DNA from: Synergistaceae bacterium
GTDB lineage: Bacteria > Synergistota > Synergistia > Synergistales > Aminobacteriaceae
Direction: 5' to 3'
Length of the DNA: 8,029 nt
Assembly: GCA_012523155.1 (NCBI GenBank)
Contig: JAAYJB010000317.1
Coordinates: 1-8,029 of the forward strand
Shown: positions 1 through 7,147 of the stretch, piece by piece
How the letters are laid out: the number at the start of each line of letters is the position of its first letter
Numbering within the stretch: the first letter of the stretch is position 1
Notes under the pieces: generated by a model
Databases searched by the model: none
The model's input: only the letters and a program-made list of their open reading frames with translations
Told to the model about the DNA's origin: nothing
Program-made: the position numbers and the translations under genes

Positions 1-781
1 CGCCGTCGGGGCTGGCCGCCGAGAGACCTTCCACCCTGGCCACGCTTCCCGTGCGGACATATGCCTTGATCCTGCATCCCATGGAGCAAAGGGGGCATAT
101 GCTCTCCACCTGGTCGTCGCAGTCGGTACGCCGTCCCCGGTAGACAAAGTCCCGGAGGGTGATGGTCCCCGTGGGGCAGACCTGGGCACAGGCGCCGCAC
201 GATACGCAGGTGTCGCTCTCGCCGAGCTCCTTTCCGAGGTCGGCCGTGATGTTCGTTGCCCAGCCCCGCTTTTCCAGGTCGAGGGTGTGTGCACCCACCT
301 TCTCCGCACAGACCCGAATGCAGCGCAGGCAGAGGATGCACCGGTTGTGATCCATCTGGATGTTGGGGTCGGATGCGTCGTTGTGGAAGGGCTCGTAGAG
401 GAAGGGATAGCGGACCCTGTCCATTCCGTGTTCTATGGCCAGCCGCTGCAGTTCGCAGTCGCCGGTCTGGGAGCAGAACATGCAGAAATGGTTCCTCCCC
501 GCGAAGAGAAGCTCCAGGATCTGCAGCCTGTACTGTTTCAGTTTTTCCGTCTTCGTATGAACCTTCATCCCGTTCTCGGCCGGCGTGGTGCATGCGGTGA
601 GGAGCTTGGGATTCCCCTCGACCTCAACGACGCACATGCGGCATGATCCGATGGGAGTGAGCCCCTCCATCCAGCAGAGAGTAGGTATGTAGATGTCATG
701 CTTCCCGGCGGCCTGGAGGATCGTTTCCCCCTTCGCCGCCCTGCATTCGATTCCGTCTATGACGAGCGTGATATCACTCAT
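1..781 (-). CDS. NuoG-like N-terminus of a molybdopterin oxidoreductase, probably NAD-linked formate dehydrogenase alpha subunit (partial, 3' end outside window)
   Basis: I translated 260 codons from the ATG at 781; the gene runs off the left edge. Visible order: a [2Fe-2S] ferredoxin domain (C36, C47, C50, C64); a His-Cys [4Fe-4S] site (H98, C100, C103, C109); two [4Fe-4S] motifs (C148, C151, C154, C158 and C192, C195, C198, C202); then CPLCSMGC with C229, C232 and C236. The last motif, followed by a VRTGSVARVEG stretch, is the opening of the Molybdop_Fe4S4 domain. Known family: this layout occurs in NuoG and in NAD(P)-linked formate dehydrogenase alpha subunits. [FeFe] hydrogenases share the front domains but lead into an H-cluster domain instead. 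Inference: with the NuoE- and NuoF-like subunits upstream, it would form a soluble complex coupling formate oxidation or CO2 reduction to NAD(H). The active-site Cys/Sec residue lies outside the window, so substrate is unproven. The start is set by GAGGAGG upstream, 18 nt after the preceding stop. Confidence 0.85.
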   Translation of the reverse strand, partial: MSDITLVIDGIECRAAKGETILQAAGKHDIYIPTLCWMEGLTPIGSCRMCVVEVEGNPKLLTACTTPAENGMKVHTKTEKLKQYRLQILELLFAGRNHFCMFCSQTGDCELQRLAIEHGMDRVRYPFLYEPFHNDASDPNIQMDHNRCILCLRCIRVCAEKVGAHTLDLEKRGWATNITADLGKELGESDTCVSCGACAQVCPTGTITLRDFVYRGRRTDCDDQVESICPLCSMGCRIKAYVRTGSVARVEGLSAASPDG

Positions 782-799
782 GTCTGTCCTCCTCAAGAG

Positions 800-2593
800 C
801 TACTTCTTCTCGATGGCGCCGAATGGGCACTTTTCGAAGCACGTGCCGCAGCGGATACACCGGTCGGTATCGATGCGGTACCCGGTGTTCCGGTCTCCCG
901 GAATGCATTTGACCGGGCAGTTTTTCGCGCAGATGCCGCACTTTTTGCAGAGTTCCGGGATAATGCGGTACTCGAGAAGAGCGGCGCAGGCCCCGGCGGG
1001 GCACTTGTGATCGCGGATGTGGGCCTCGTACTCGTCCCTGAAGTAGCGGAGCGTCGTAAGCACGGGGTTCGGGGCCGTCTGCCCCAGACCGCAGAGGGAC
1101 ATCTCCTTGACCATGTTCGCAAGTCCCTCGAGGGTATCGAGATCCTCCATGGTCCCTTTGCCCTCGGTGATCTTCTCCAGGAGAAGGAGCATGTGTTTCG
1201 TGCCCTCCCGGCAGGGAACACACTTGCCGCAGGACTCTTTCTGGGTGAACTCGAGAAAGAACTTGGCCACGTCCACCATGCAGGTGGTCTCGTCCATGAC
1301 CACGAGGCCTCCGGAGCCCATTATGGCACCAAGGGCCGTAAGGCTCTCGTAGCTCACCGGGGTGTCCAGGTGTTCCTCCGTGAGGCAGCCGCCGCTTGGG
1401 CCGCCGATCTGGACTGCCTTGAATTTTTTGTCATCCAGGATCCCTCCGCCGATCTCGAAGATGATCTCCCGAAGGGTGATGCCCATGGGAACCTCCACAA
1501 GACCCGTGTGCTTCACCTTTCCCGTGAGGGCGAACACCTTCGTCCCCTTGGATTTTTCGGTGCCGAGGGAGGCATACCAGGCTCCCCCGTGACTGATGAT
1601 CTGGGGAACATTGGCCCACGTCTCCACGTTGTTGATATTCGTGGGGCATCCCCAGAGCCCGGAGTTGGCCGGAAACGGCGGTCGGGGACGGGGCATGCCC
1701 CGTCTCCCCTCGATGGACGCCATAAGGGCAGTCTCCTCGCCGCATACGAATGCCCCTGCGCCCTCCTTCACGTGAAGGGTGAAGGAGAAGCCGCTGTCCA
1801 TGATGTTCTCCCCCAGGAGACCGTACTCCTCAGCCTGGGCCATGGCAGTCTTCAGACGCTGGATGGCAAGGGGATACTCTGCCCGGCAATAAATGTACCC
1901 TTCGTCGGCTCCCATGGCGAAGGCGCCAAGGGACATCCCCTCGATGATGCTGTGGGGATCGCCCTCCAGGAGAGAACGGTCCATGAACGCACCGGGGTCT
2001 CCCTCGTCAGCGTTGCAGATGACGTATTTCTTGTCTCCCTTCGCCGAAGCGCAGAAGCTCCACTTGAGGCCCGTGGAGAATCCGCCGCCCCCGCGGCCCC
2101 GGAGGCCGGACGCCTTTACCTCGTCGATGACCTGCTCCGGCTTCATTGAGAGGAGGGCCTTTCCGAGGGCCTCATAGCCCCCCCGGACGATGTATTCGTC
2201 TATGTTGTCGGGGTTTATGTACCCGCAGTTCTTCAGGGCTATACGGTGCTGCTTTCCGTAGAAGGGGATCTCTTTGTAATGCGGGATGACAGGAACATCT
2301 TCTCCAGCGGAGTACATGAGTCTCTGGACGGGACGTCCCTTGTAGATATGCTCTTCGACCAGTTCCGCGACGTCCGTTTTCTGCACCCTGCAGTAGAACG
2401 TTCCCTCCGGGTACACCACCACGATGGGCCCCATTTCGCACATTCCGTGGCACCCGGTGGGAACGACGAGGACCTCGTCAGCGAGCCCTTTTTCAGTGAT
2501 CGCCTTTTTGAAAGCCTCCGTGACTTCACCCGCTCCGCTGGAGGTGCACCCCGTGCCGCCGCAGATCAGGATATGGGAACGATAAATAGGCAT
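800..2593 (-). CDS. NuoF/HndC-like NADH-binding flavoprotein subunit (FMN, multiple Fe-S)
   Basis: This 597-residue protein is the NAD(H)- and FMN-binding electron-entry subunit of a soluble complex I-like enzyme. Residues 1-95 form a thioredoxin-like [2Fe-2S] domain (C11, C16, C48, C52). The NuoF core follows: the glycine-rich FMN/NADH loop [13 protein letters not shown] (163-175), the [10 protein letters not shown] motif (194-203) and [13 protein letters not shown] (278-290). The N3-type [4Fe-4S] site is SCGKCVPCR with C455, C458, C461 and distal C501. A C-terminal 2[4Fe-4S] ferredoxin domain has C549, C552, C555, C559 and C579, C582, C585, C589. Length and domain order match HndC/HydB/HylB-type subunits of NAD(P)-linked hydrogenases and formate dehydrogenases, some of which bifurcate electrons. 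Bifurcation here is inference. A strong GGAGGAG precedes the ATG; the gaps are 17 nt upstream and 18 nt downstream. Confidence 0.95.
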   Translation of the reverse strand: MPIYRSHILICGGTGCTSSGAGEVTEAFKKAITEKGLADEVLVVPTGCHGMCEMGPIVVVYPEGTFYCRVQKTDVAELVEEHIYKGRPVQRLMYSAGEDVPVIPHYKEIPFYGKQHRIALKNCGYINPDNIDEYIVRGGYEALGKALLSMKPEQVIDEVKASGLRGRGGGGFSTGLKWSFCASAKGDKKYVICNADEGDPGAFMDRSLLEGDPHSIIEGMSLGAFAMGADEGYIYCRAEYPLAIQRLKTAMAQAEEYGLLGENIMDSGFSFTLHVKEGAGAFVCGEETALMASIEGRRGMPRPRPPFPANSGLWGCPTNINNVETWANVPQIISHGGAWYASLGTEKSKGTKVFALTGKVKHTGLVEVPMGITLREIIFEIGGGILDDKKFKAVQIGGPSGGCLTEEHLDTPVSYESLTALGAIMGSGGLVVMDETTCMVDVAKFFLEFTQKESCGKCVPCREGTKHMLLLLEKITEGKGTMEDLDTLEGLANMVKEMSLCGLGQTAPNPVLTTLRYFRDEYEAHIRDHKCPAGACAALLEYRIIPELCKKCGICAKNCPVKCIPGDRNTGYRIDTDRCIRCGTCFEKCPFGAIEKK

Positions 2594-2610
2594 GTCTCCT
2601 CCTCCCTCCG

Positions 2611-2985
2611 CTAGTCAGCCCGGCCGATGGCCAGCTTGTCCACGACCCGCCCGTTCACTACGTGCTCGGCAATGATCAGGGATACGTCCTCAGGCTTCAC
2701 CCGTCCATAGGTCACCCTCTGACCTCCCCGGATCACGTCGAGAAGGGGCTCGTCCTGGCACATGCCGATGCAGCCCGTGGTCTGGACTGCCACCCCGTCG
2801 ATGTTCCGGCGTGAAAGCTCTGCCATCACCTCTGTCAGGATCTCCCGGGCGCCGGCAGCGATGCCGCAGGTCCCCATGCCGACGATAATCACCGTCTCTC
2901 CTCCAGAACGTGCCGAGGTGAGATCCCTGGACGACTCCCGAATCTTCTTCAGGTCCTCAAGACTTTTGATCTTCATGTGTGTCAT
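2611..2985 (-). CDS. HndB-like thioredoxin-fold [2Fe-2S] ferredoxin subunit
   Basis: This 124-residue protein matches the small HndB-type subunit found between NuoE-like and NuoF-like genes in NAD(P)-linked hydrogenase and formate dehydrogenase operons. Residues 8-20 are a charged leader; residues 30-115 look like the thioredoxin-like ferredoxin fold. Visible cysteines are C40 ([11 protein letters not shown]) and C72/C76 (GCIGMC). Compared with the CxxxxC...CxxxC pattern of the two neighbouring subunits, the first position (residue 35) is valine, leaving three of four ligands. From memory, the GTCGIAAGA form is usual for HndB proteins, so this is probably a family trait rather than damage. 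How a cluster would be completed is not visible. The ATG at 2985 is preceded by GGAGG at about 9 nt; a second in-frame ATG at 2976 is less well placed. Confidence 0.88.
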   Translation of the reverse strand: MTHMKIKSLEDLKKIRESSRDLTSARSGGETVIIVGMGTCGIAAGAREILTEVMAELSRRNIDGVAVQTTGCIGMCQDEPLLDVIRGGQRVTYGRVKPEDVSLIIAEHVVNGRVVDKLAIGRAD

Positions 2986-3004
2986 GATGTTCTTCCTCCG
3001 CTTC

Positions 3005-3475
3005 CTACTCGAACTTGTCGAGGATGCCCTTCACCATGTCGGGAGTGAGGCGGCCGAAGGTCCGGGTATCGATCATCATCACCGGGGCGAGTCCGCAGGC
3101 GCCCAGGCAGGCCACCGGTTCGATGGTGAACCGAAGGTCCTCGGTTGTCTGGTTTTCCTCCACCCCGGTTATCTCCTTTACGCTGTCCAGGATCTTCAGA
3201 CTGCCCCGGACATGGCACGCCGTTCCCCTGCAGACGCGTACCACGTGTCTTCCCCTGGGTTTCAGGTGAAACTGGGCGTAGAATGTAGCCACTCCGTAAA
3301 TCTCCGACGACGGGATCTTCAGGTCCCTGGATATGGTCTCCAGTGCCTCCATGGGCAGGTACCCCAGCTGCTCCTGGACCGCCTGGAGGATCGGGATGAG
3401 TCCGCCCTTCCCGTTCCGCCAGGGATCGACTATTTTCCTGGTCTTTTCTCGAACTTCTTCAGCGCTGAAAGCCAT
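3005..3475 (-). CDS. NuoE/HndA-like [2Fe-2S] subunit of NAD-linked oxidoreductase
   Basis: This 156-residue protein is a NuoE (24 kDa subunit) family member. An N-terminal helical part contains LIPILQAVQEQLGYLP (26-41) and the typical EIYGVATFYAQF segment (58-69). The thioredoxin-like [2Fe-2S] domain has all four ligands: C82 and C87 (CRGTAC), C123 and C127 (CLGAC). It would relay electrons next to the FMN subunit, and it is the first gene of the operon. The start is supported by AAGGAGGGGG immediately upstream, 19 nt separate its stop from the next gene, and length is normal for HndA. In the context of the downstream molybdopterin-type large subunit it is better read as part of a formate dehydrogenase-like complex than of a hydrogenase, which is inference. 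Confidence 0.94.
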   Translation of the reverse strand: MAFSAEEVREKTRKIVDPWRNGKGGLIPILQAVQEQLGYLPMEALETISRDLKIPSSEIYGVATFYAQFHLKPRGRHVVRVCRGTACHVRGSLKILDSVKEITGVEENQTTEDLRFTIEPVACLGACGLAPVMMIDTRTFGRLTPDMVKGILDKFE

Positions 3476-3512
3476 GATCCCCCTCCTTTTCTAATGCCGC
3501 CTTTCAATCTTA

Positions 3513-3530
3513 TTGTGCATGCAATCACAA
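3513..3530. promoter_or_regulatory. Rex-like operator (18-bp inverted repeat TTGTG-N8-CACAA)
   Basis: Read on the minus strand the site is TTGTGATTGCATGCACAA, an inverted repeat with 5-bp outer arms. Against the Rex pattern I remember, TTGTGAA-N4-TTCACAA, 12 of 14 defined positions match. It lies just downstream of the -10 box of the oxidoreductase operon, roughly +3 to +20, a typical repressor position. Rex senses the NADH/NAD+ ratio and commonly controls NAD-linked fermentation and hydrogenase genes, which suits this operon. The same bases also fit a CRP/FNR-family site (TGTGA-N6-TCACA) with one mismatch. Calling it Rex is inference. Confidence 0.5.
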
Positions 3531-3539
3531 ACATGAAAG

Positions 3540-3568
3540 ATAATACCATATCATAGTTCAATGGGCAA
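3540..3568 (-). promoter_or_regulatory. Sigma70-like promoter of the oxidoreductase operon
   Basis: On the minus strand TTGCCC (3563-3568, 4 of 6 to TTGACA) and TATTAT (3540-3545, 5 of 6 to TATAAT) are separated by exactly 17 nt. Transcription would start near 3533, giving a leader of about 58 nt before the ATG at 3475. It is the best-spaced promoter candidate on this strand between the divergent genes. No start site was measured. Confidence 0.55.
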
Positions 3569-3581
3569 TAAAAGCGCAATT

Positions 3582-3596
3582 TGTATACCTCATACA
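3582..3596. repeat. Small inverted repeat TGTAT-N5-ATACA between divergent promoters
   Basis: The sequence TGTATACCTCATACA has perfect 5-bp arms around a 5-nt centre. It sits where the -35 region of the rightward promoter would be and upstream of the leftward promoter. It could be an operator for the divergent gene, but arms this short can arise by chance and I do not recognise a regulator family. Confidence 0.25.
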
Positions 3597-3606
3597 GGAA
3601 GGGGGG

Positions 3607-3615
3607 TGATATAAT
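3607..3615 (+). promoter_or_regulatory. Extended -10 promoter for the molybdopterin-binding protein gene
   Basis: TGATATAAT gives a perfect -10 hexamer (3610-3615) with the TG dinucleotide of an extended -10 element. No good -35 hexamer lies 16-18 nt upstream, which extended -10 promoters tolerate. The start would be near 3622, about 44 nt before the ATG at 3666. Confidence 0.55.
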
Positions 3616-3665
3616 TTCTACCGGTTCCTGTTGCCCGAGAAGAAAAATACGAAGGAGATGCCTCC

Positions 3666-4688
3666 ATGGCAAAAACCAGGTTTGTGAAGATCGAAGATGC
3701 CGTCGGCATGTCCCTGGCGCATGACATGACACAGATCGTCCCGGCGACAGGGTACAAGGGGGCAAGGTACAGAAAGGGGCAGATCCTGGCCCCGGATGAC
3801 CTGCCCGTGCTCCGCTCCATGGGCAAGGAACGGATCTCTATCCTTGAACTGGAGGAGGGAGATGTCCACGAGGACGATGCTGCCGCAAGGCTTGCCTTCC
3901 GCCTTGCAGGGGAAGGGATAGCTGCCGGGCTCCCCGTCGAGGGGAAGGTTTCCCTAAATGCCGTATGGAACGGCCTGCTAGCCTACGACGAGGAAATACT
4001 CCACACCATCAACAGCGATCCGGGATGGGCCGCTGCCGCTCTGCCGGACCGGGTCCCTGTGAAAAAGGGAGAACTGGTCGCAGGGATCCGGATCATTCCC
4101 CTGGTCATGAGGGAAGAACAGGTGCTGAGAGGAGAAAATGCGGCAGGCCCCATGGCTGTTTTGCCGTTTGTTCCGCTGAAAACCTGCCTGGTGACCACTG
4201 GGAAGGAACTGGCTGAGGGACGGGTCAGAGACGTTTTCGCGGGAAAACTGAAAAAAAAGCTTTCGGTATACGGTTCAGCACTTATGGACCATGTTATCGT
4301 GGGCGACGGGGAGGCGGAGATTGCCGGTGCCATCTCCGGCTTTCTGGAGAGAGGTGCGGAACTCGTTATTGCCACTGGCGGCATGAGCGTGGACCCGGAT
4401 GACCGAACGGGAGAAGCCATTGCGTCGATCGCCGGCGAGGTGCGCTTCAGAGGTGTTCCCGTGATGCCGGGAGCGCACCTCATGCTCGCGCTGAAGGATG
4501 GGGCGAGGATCGTGGGTGCTCCGGCATGCGTTGCCCACGATGAATGGACGAGCCTGGACCTTCTGCTCAACCGTCTTTTCGCCGGGCTGATCCCCTCGGA
4601 GGCTGAAGTCCGGCGCTGGGGTGCTGGCGGGCTGTGCCGCAGATGCAGGGAATGCAGTTATCCAAACTGTGCCTTCGCGGCGAGGTAA
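3666..4688 (+). CDS. Molybdopterin-binding (MoCF/MoeA-like) domain protein with Cys-rich tail
   Basis: This 340-residue protein carries a molybdopterin-binding domain at about residues 172-308. Signatures are CLVTTGKEL (174-182), a GDGEAEIAGAI segment (213-223), VIATGGMSVDPDDRT (234-248) and the PGA...GAP stretch (268-287). Residues 1-170 resemble the leading part of a family of MoeA-related proteins that are not full MoeA. The C-terminus ends in four cysteines, C324, C327, C330 and C335 (C-x2-C-x2-C-x4-C), a likely metal or Fe-S site. The protein probably acts in cytoplasmic molybdenum cofactor synthesis, sensing or delivery; the exact step is not known to me. It faces a molybdopterin-enzyme operon across a shared control region, suggesting service to that enzyme. 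The start is supported by GAAGGAG at 3651-3657, 8 nt before the ATG. A strong terminator follows the stop. Confidence 0.82.
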   Translation: MAKTRFVKIEDAVGMSLAHDMTQIVPATGYKGARYRKGQILAPDDLPVLRSMGKERISILELEEGDVHEDDAAARLAFRLAGEGIAAGLPVEGKVSLNAVWNGLLAYDEEILHTINSDPGWAAAALPDRVPVKKGELVAGIRIIPLVMREEQVLRGENAAGPMAVLPFVPLKTCLVTTGKELAEGRVRDVFAGKLKKKLSVYGSALMDHVIVGDGEAEIAGAISGFLERGAELVIATGGMSVDPDDRTGEAIASIAGEVRFRGVPVMPGAHLMLALKDGARIVGAPACVAHDEWTSLDLLLNRLFAGLIPSEAEVRRWGAGGLCRRCRECSYPNCAFAAR

Positions 4689-4691
4689 AAC

Positions 4692-4740
4692 GGAAAGAAG
4701 CCGCCCGCTTCCTTCCGGAGAAAGCGGGCGGCTTCTTTCC
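4692..4740. terminator. Intrinsic terminator hairpin between convergent genes, probably bidirectional
   Basis: A perfect 19-bp stem (4692-4710 with 4722-4740), GC-rich in the inner half, encloses an 11-nt loop. The plus-strand right arm ends CTTCTTTCC. On the minus strand the hairpin is followed by GTTTTACC, so it can stop both the molybdopterin-binding gene (stop at 4688) and the convergent panE-like gene (stop at 4772). Confidence 0.88.
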
Positions 4741-4771
4741 AGCTTCCCGACTTGCGGAAGAGCTCTCCGGA

Positions 4772-5743
4772 TCAGGGTTTCTTTTCCTCCGTATCCTGCG
4801 GACAGCCGCAGGGATGGTCTGTCCTCATCCTGAGAGCGTCATACACTCCCCTGGTAAGGGAAACGTCTGTCCCGAGACGCTCCCCCTCACGAACAACAAA
4901 CCCGAGGAAGGTCTCGATCTCTGTCCGCCTTCCCTTCTCGCAGTCGAGCTGCATGGAGGACTTGGTATCCGGGGGGAAGGCCACTCCTTTTGCCAGGGAC
5001 AGTTCCACGATATCGGCGGGAAGCCCTACCCCCTTCAGCTCCGAAAGGGCACGGATCTCCCTCATCATCCCCTCGAGCATGGGCTGGCTGTCCTCACCGG
5101 CGAGGACTTCGCCGAAGGTACGGCTGAAAAGGGACGTGACGCCGGCAAAGGGAGCCATGAAGATGAACTTGGTCCACACGACCTCGTTGACGTTCTCCAC
5201 GAGGGATGCATCAATACCGCTCTTCCTGAAAAGCTCCTCCACCGGACGAAGGCCTTCCGCCGCTCCCGAAACGGGGCCGAAGAACATTTTCCGGTTTCCG
5301 CCCGTCTGGCGGACTTTTCCCGGGGCGTCGATGCGGGTTGAAATGTAGACGCAGCCGTTGAGCATCCTGCATGGAGGAAGGACCTCCCGAAGGATGTCAG
5401 GGCTGTTCACTCCGTTCAGAAGGGGCAGCACCAGGGTATCCGCTCCTATTGCCGGAGCGGCCTGAAGTGCCGCTTTTTTCAGGTCGTAGCCCTTGACTGC
5501 GAAAACAGCGAGATCAACGGTCCCGAATTCCCGGGGGTCGTCAGACGCAAGAAACGGCCTGGCAACGAACTCTTCATCCACGGCAGTCACATGGAGGCCG
5601 TTCTCCCGGATAGCCCTGAGGTGCTCGCCCCTGGCGAGGAACAGGACCTCATGCTCTTTCCCCCCCTCCCACGCCTTCGCCGTTTTTCCGCCGTAGTAGC
5701 CGCCCACGCCTCCAAGACCGACAAATAATATTTTCATCATCAT
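4772..5743 (-). CDS. panE: 2-dehydropantoate 2-reductase (ketopantoate reductase family)
   Basis: The family reduces ketopantoate to pantoate with NADPH in pantothenate/CoA synthesis. Counting from the ATG at 5743 (323 residues), the N-terminus is a Rossmann dinucleotide motif, FVGLGGVGGYYGG. K192 lies in the WTKFIFMAPF segment and matches the catalytic lysine. The SSMQLD segment (around 262-267) and E275 in RRTEIE match the conserved serine and acid of the C-terminal helical domain. Length is normal apart from a short polar tail containing CGC. Three consecutive in-frame ATGs (5743, 5740, 5737) and a TTG at 5749 compete as start; no strong Shine-Dalgarno is visible, only AAAGGG 11 nt before the first ATG. 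The IscB element ends immediately upstream, so native leader sequence may have been displaced. Some homologues act on other 2-keto acids, so the pathway role is likely rather than proven. Confidence 0.85.
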   Translation of the reverse strand: MMMKILFVGLGGVGGYYGGKTAKAWEGGKEHEVLFLARGEHLRAIRENGLHVTAVDEEFVARPFLASDDPREFGTVDLAVFAVKGYDLKKAALQAAPAIGADTLVLPLLNGVNSPDILREVLPPCRMLNGCVYISTRIDAPGKVRQTGGNRKMFFGPVSGAAEGLRPVEELFRKSGIDASLVENVNEVVWTKFIFMAPFAGVTSLFSRTFGEVLAGEDSQPMLEGMMREIRALSELKGVGLPADIVELSLAKGVAFPPDTKSSMQLDCEKGRRTEIETFLGFVVREGERLGTDVSLTRGVYDALRMRTDHPCGCPQDTEEKKP

Positions 5744-5760
5744 TGCCAAGGAGACCCTTT

Positions 5761-5786
5761 CCTCAACCCGTGAAGCGGGTAGGTGG
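5761..5786 (-). repeat. IscB element end hairpin, 3' side of iscB
   Basis: On the minus strand: CCACCT, then ACCCG, loop CTTCA, CGGGT, bulge TG, and AGG pairing back to the CCT. This is the same plan as the hairpin at the other end of the element. A further flanking pair TTCCTC/GAGGAA (5789-5794 with 5759-5764) overlaps the AGG and could replace that pairing. It lies 25 nt after the iscB stop and about 20 nt before the panE start codons. Confidence 0.65.
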
Positions 5787-5810
5787 GGGAGGAATTGGCA
5801 GGTCTTTCCT

Positions 5811-7127
5811 CTACACCGCTATTACGCTGTATTCGTACCCATTGTTTCGTTCCAGTATTTTGCAGGTATCCCATTTGACATTAACCCTCTCTTTTTTGCC
5901 GTCTGGCGTATTTTTCCCTGTGGACAGTGCGAACCACCCAGATTCCCGTACAGCCACCCGCCCTGTCCACGTTCCTTTGTACTTTCCTTTCGGAACCGCC
6001 GTCCGGACGATATCACCGGTGGCGAATCCGAAAAAGCGCTTACCCCGAGGGAGGTATGCTCTCGGGAATCCGTATTTGTCCGTCAGTGTTCGTGAGTATC
6101 GTCCCCGTCCTGTACAGCGAACATGGAGGACGCTGTCTGTTAAAACTTTTGCTGAAGAGACTGTCCCGACACACAGAGCATCGAGCACATGACTCTTCGG
6201 CAGCCCGAGGCGGGTGCGGTTGTACTTGGTGAGTCCGCCGCTCCCCGTCTCCACCGGCAAGCCAAACGCACGCATCTCGCCAAAGAGTGCGTTGCGGGTC
6301 GAGTTGACCGCAGCGGCGGAGGACAGCGGAGCTTTCACGTGCGCCCGTATCCGTCCAAGAAGCGCCGGTTTGTCATGCAGAAACTCTTTAACAGGACGCG
6401 CTCCCTTGGCCCGATTGCACCTCTCGCACGCCAGCGTCAGGTTCGACACCCTGTCCGAACCGCCTCTCGCTCTCGGTACGATGTGCTCCACCTGCAGCGG
6501 AACGTTCCCGGCATTGCAATAGGCGCACTTGCGACACCACTTTTCCAGCAGGTATTCCCGCACCTCGTATCCCTCAAGCTCTCCCTGCTGGTACTCCTTT
6601 CCCGAAACCTCCGGGTCCAACATCTTCTGCGTATCGAACTTGACCGATTCGACGCTGAATCCGGAGACAGGCGCTATGCGTGTAAGCCGCCGCATCCACG
6701 AGACGGTCGTGTCGATCCGGTGCCGCAGGCTCGGCGGAAACCGGCCTTCCGGTCTTCGCCTGTTGTCGAATCTCGGGGCACGATAGCGGGTGTTCGCGCT
6801 CCGCCGTCTCCGGCGGTAGCCCGCCCGCTTCGTCATGTTGTCTCGTATAGCGTTCCCCCTGTGTTCCAGTTCGATTCCGGCAATCAGACGGGGTCCACCT
6901 TGCCTGTCCTCCCGGACAATGGCTATTCCGGTGAACCGGGCGCCCGGGTCGACCTTGACACGGACAGGTTTGATAACGCTCTCTTCCGCCGTCCGGTCCT
7001 TGAGACGGATGGTGAAAGGGAAACGCTTGTGGACGACCGCCCGCCCCGAGCCGAGCAGATGCCTCGCCCTTGACGGGCGGCACGGTGTCAGCGGCTTCTT
7101 GTGCTTGTCCAGTACGAACACATACAT
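5811..7127 (-). CDS. iscB: IscB RNA-guided HNH/RuvC nuclease
   Basis: This 438-residue protein is an IscB, the transposon-encoded ancestor-type relative of Cas9 that uses an omega RNA to cut DNA. Order: N-terminal PLMP-type domain (MYVFVLDKHKKPLTPC; RARHLLGSGRAVVH at 20-33); RuvC-I VDPGARFTGIAI with D60; arginine-rich bridge helix (around 101-120); RuvC-II FSVESVKFDTQ with E160; an inserted HNH domain with C201/C204, VEHIVPRARGG (E214, H215), N229 and C234/C237; RuvC-III KSHVLDALCVG with H313 and D316; then a C-terminal TAM-interaction-like region (about 340-438, with YLPRGKRFFGF at 358-368). All catalytic residues expected for both nuclease centres are present, so it looks functional. The start is fixed by GGAGG (7135-7139), 7 nt before the ATG, and by the conserved N-terminus. 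The reading frame stays open for 95 further codons upstream, but that stretch is the RNA gene. Codons are arginine-rich. Confidence 0.95.
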   Translation of the reverse strand: MYVFVLDKHKKPLTPCRPSRARHLLGSGRAVVHKRFPFTIRLKDRTAEESVIKPVRVKVDPGARFTGIAIVREDRQGGPRLIAGIELEHRGNAIRDNMTKRAGYRRRRRSANTRYRAPRFDNRRRPEGRFPPSLRHRIDTTVSWMRRLTRIAPVSGFSVESVKFDTQKMLDPEVSGKEYQQGELEGYEVREYLLEKWCRKCAYCNAGNVPLQVEHIVPRARGGSDRVSNLTLACERCNRAKGARPVKEFLHDKPALLGRIRAHVKAPLSSAAAVNSTRNALFGEMRAFGLPVETGSGGLTKYNRTRLGLPKSHVLDALCVGTVSSAKVLTDSVLHVRCTGRGRYSRTLTDKYGFPRAYLPRGKRFFGFATGDIVRTAVPKGKYKGTWTGRVAVRESGWFALSTGKNTPDGKKERVNVKWDTCKILERNNGYEYSVIAV

Positions 7128-7147
7128 GACAATACCTCCAAACAGGT

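Noticed and set aside
1..781. [FeFe] hydrogenase catalytic subunit
   Set aside because: The ferredoxin-like front half fits, but the segment after it starts a molybdopterin Fe4S4 domain rather than an H-cluster domain.
698..2149. A long plus-strand open frame of 483 codons
   Set aside because: It lies antisense to the NuoF-like and NuoG-like genes, which have clear domains; it is an effect of high G+C codon use.
4634..5341. Plus-strand open frame of 235 codons downstream of the molybdopterin-binding gene
   Set aside because: It crosses the terminator hairpin and is antisense to panE.
6189..7073. A 294-codon plus-strand open frame
   Set aside because: It is antisense to iscB and its arginine- and proline-rich translation resembles no family I know.
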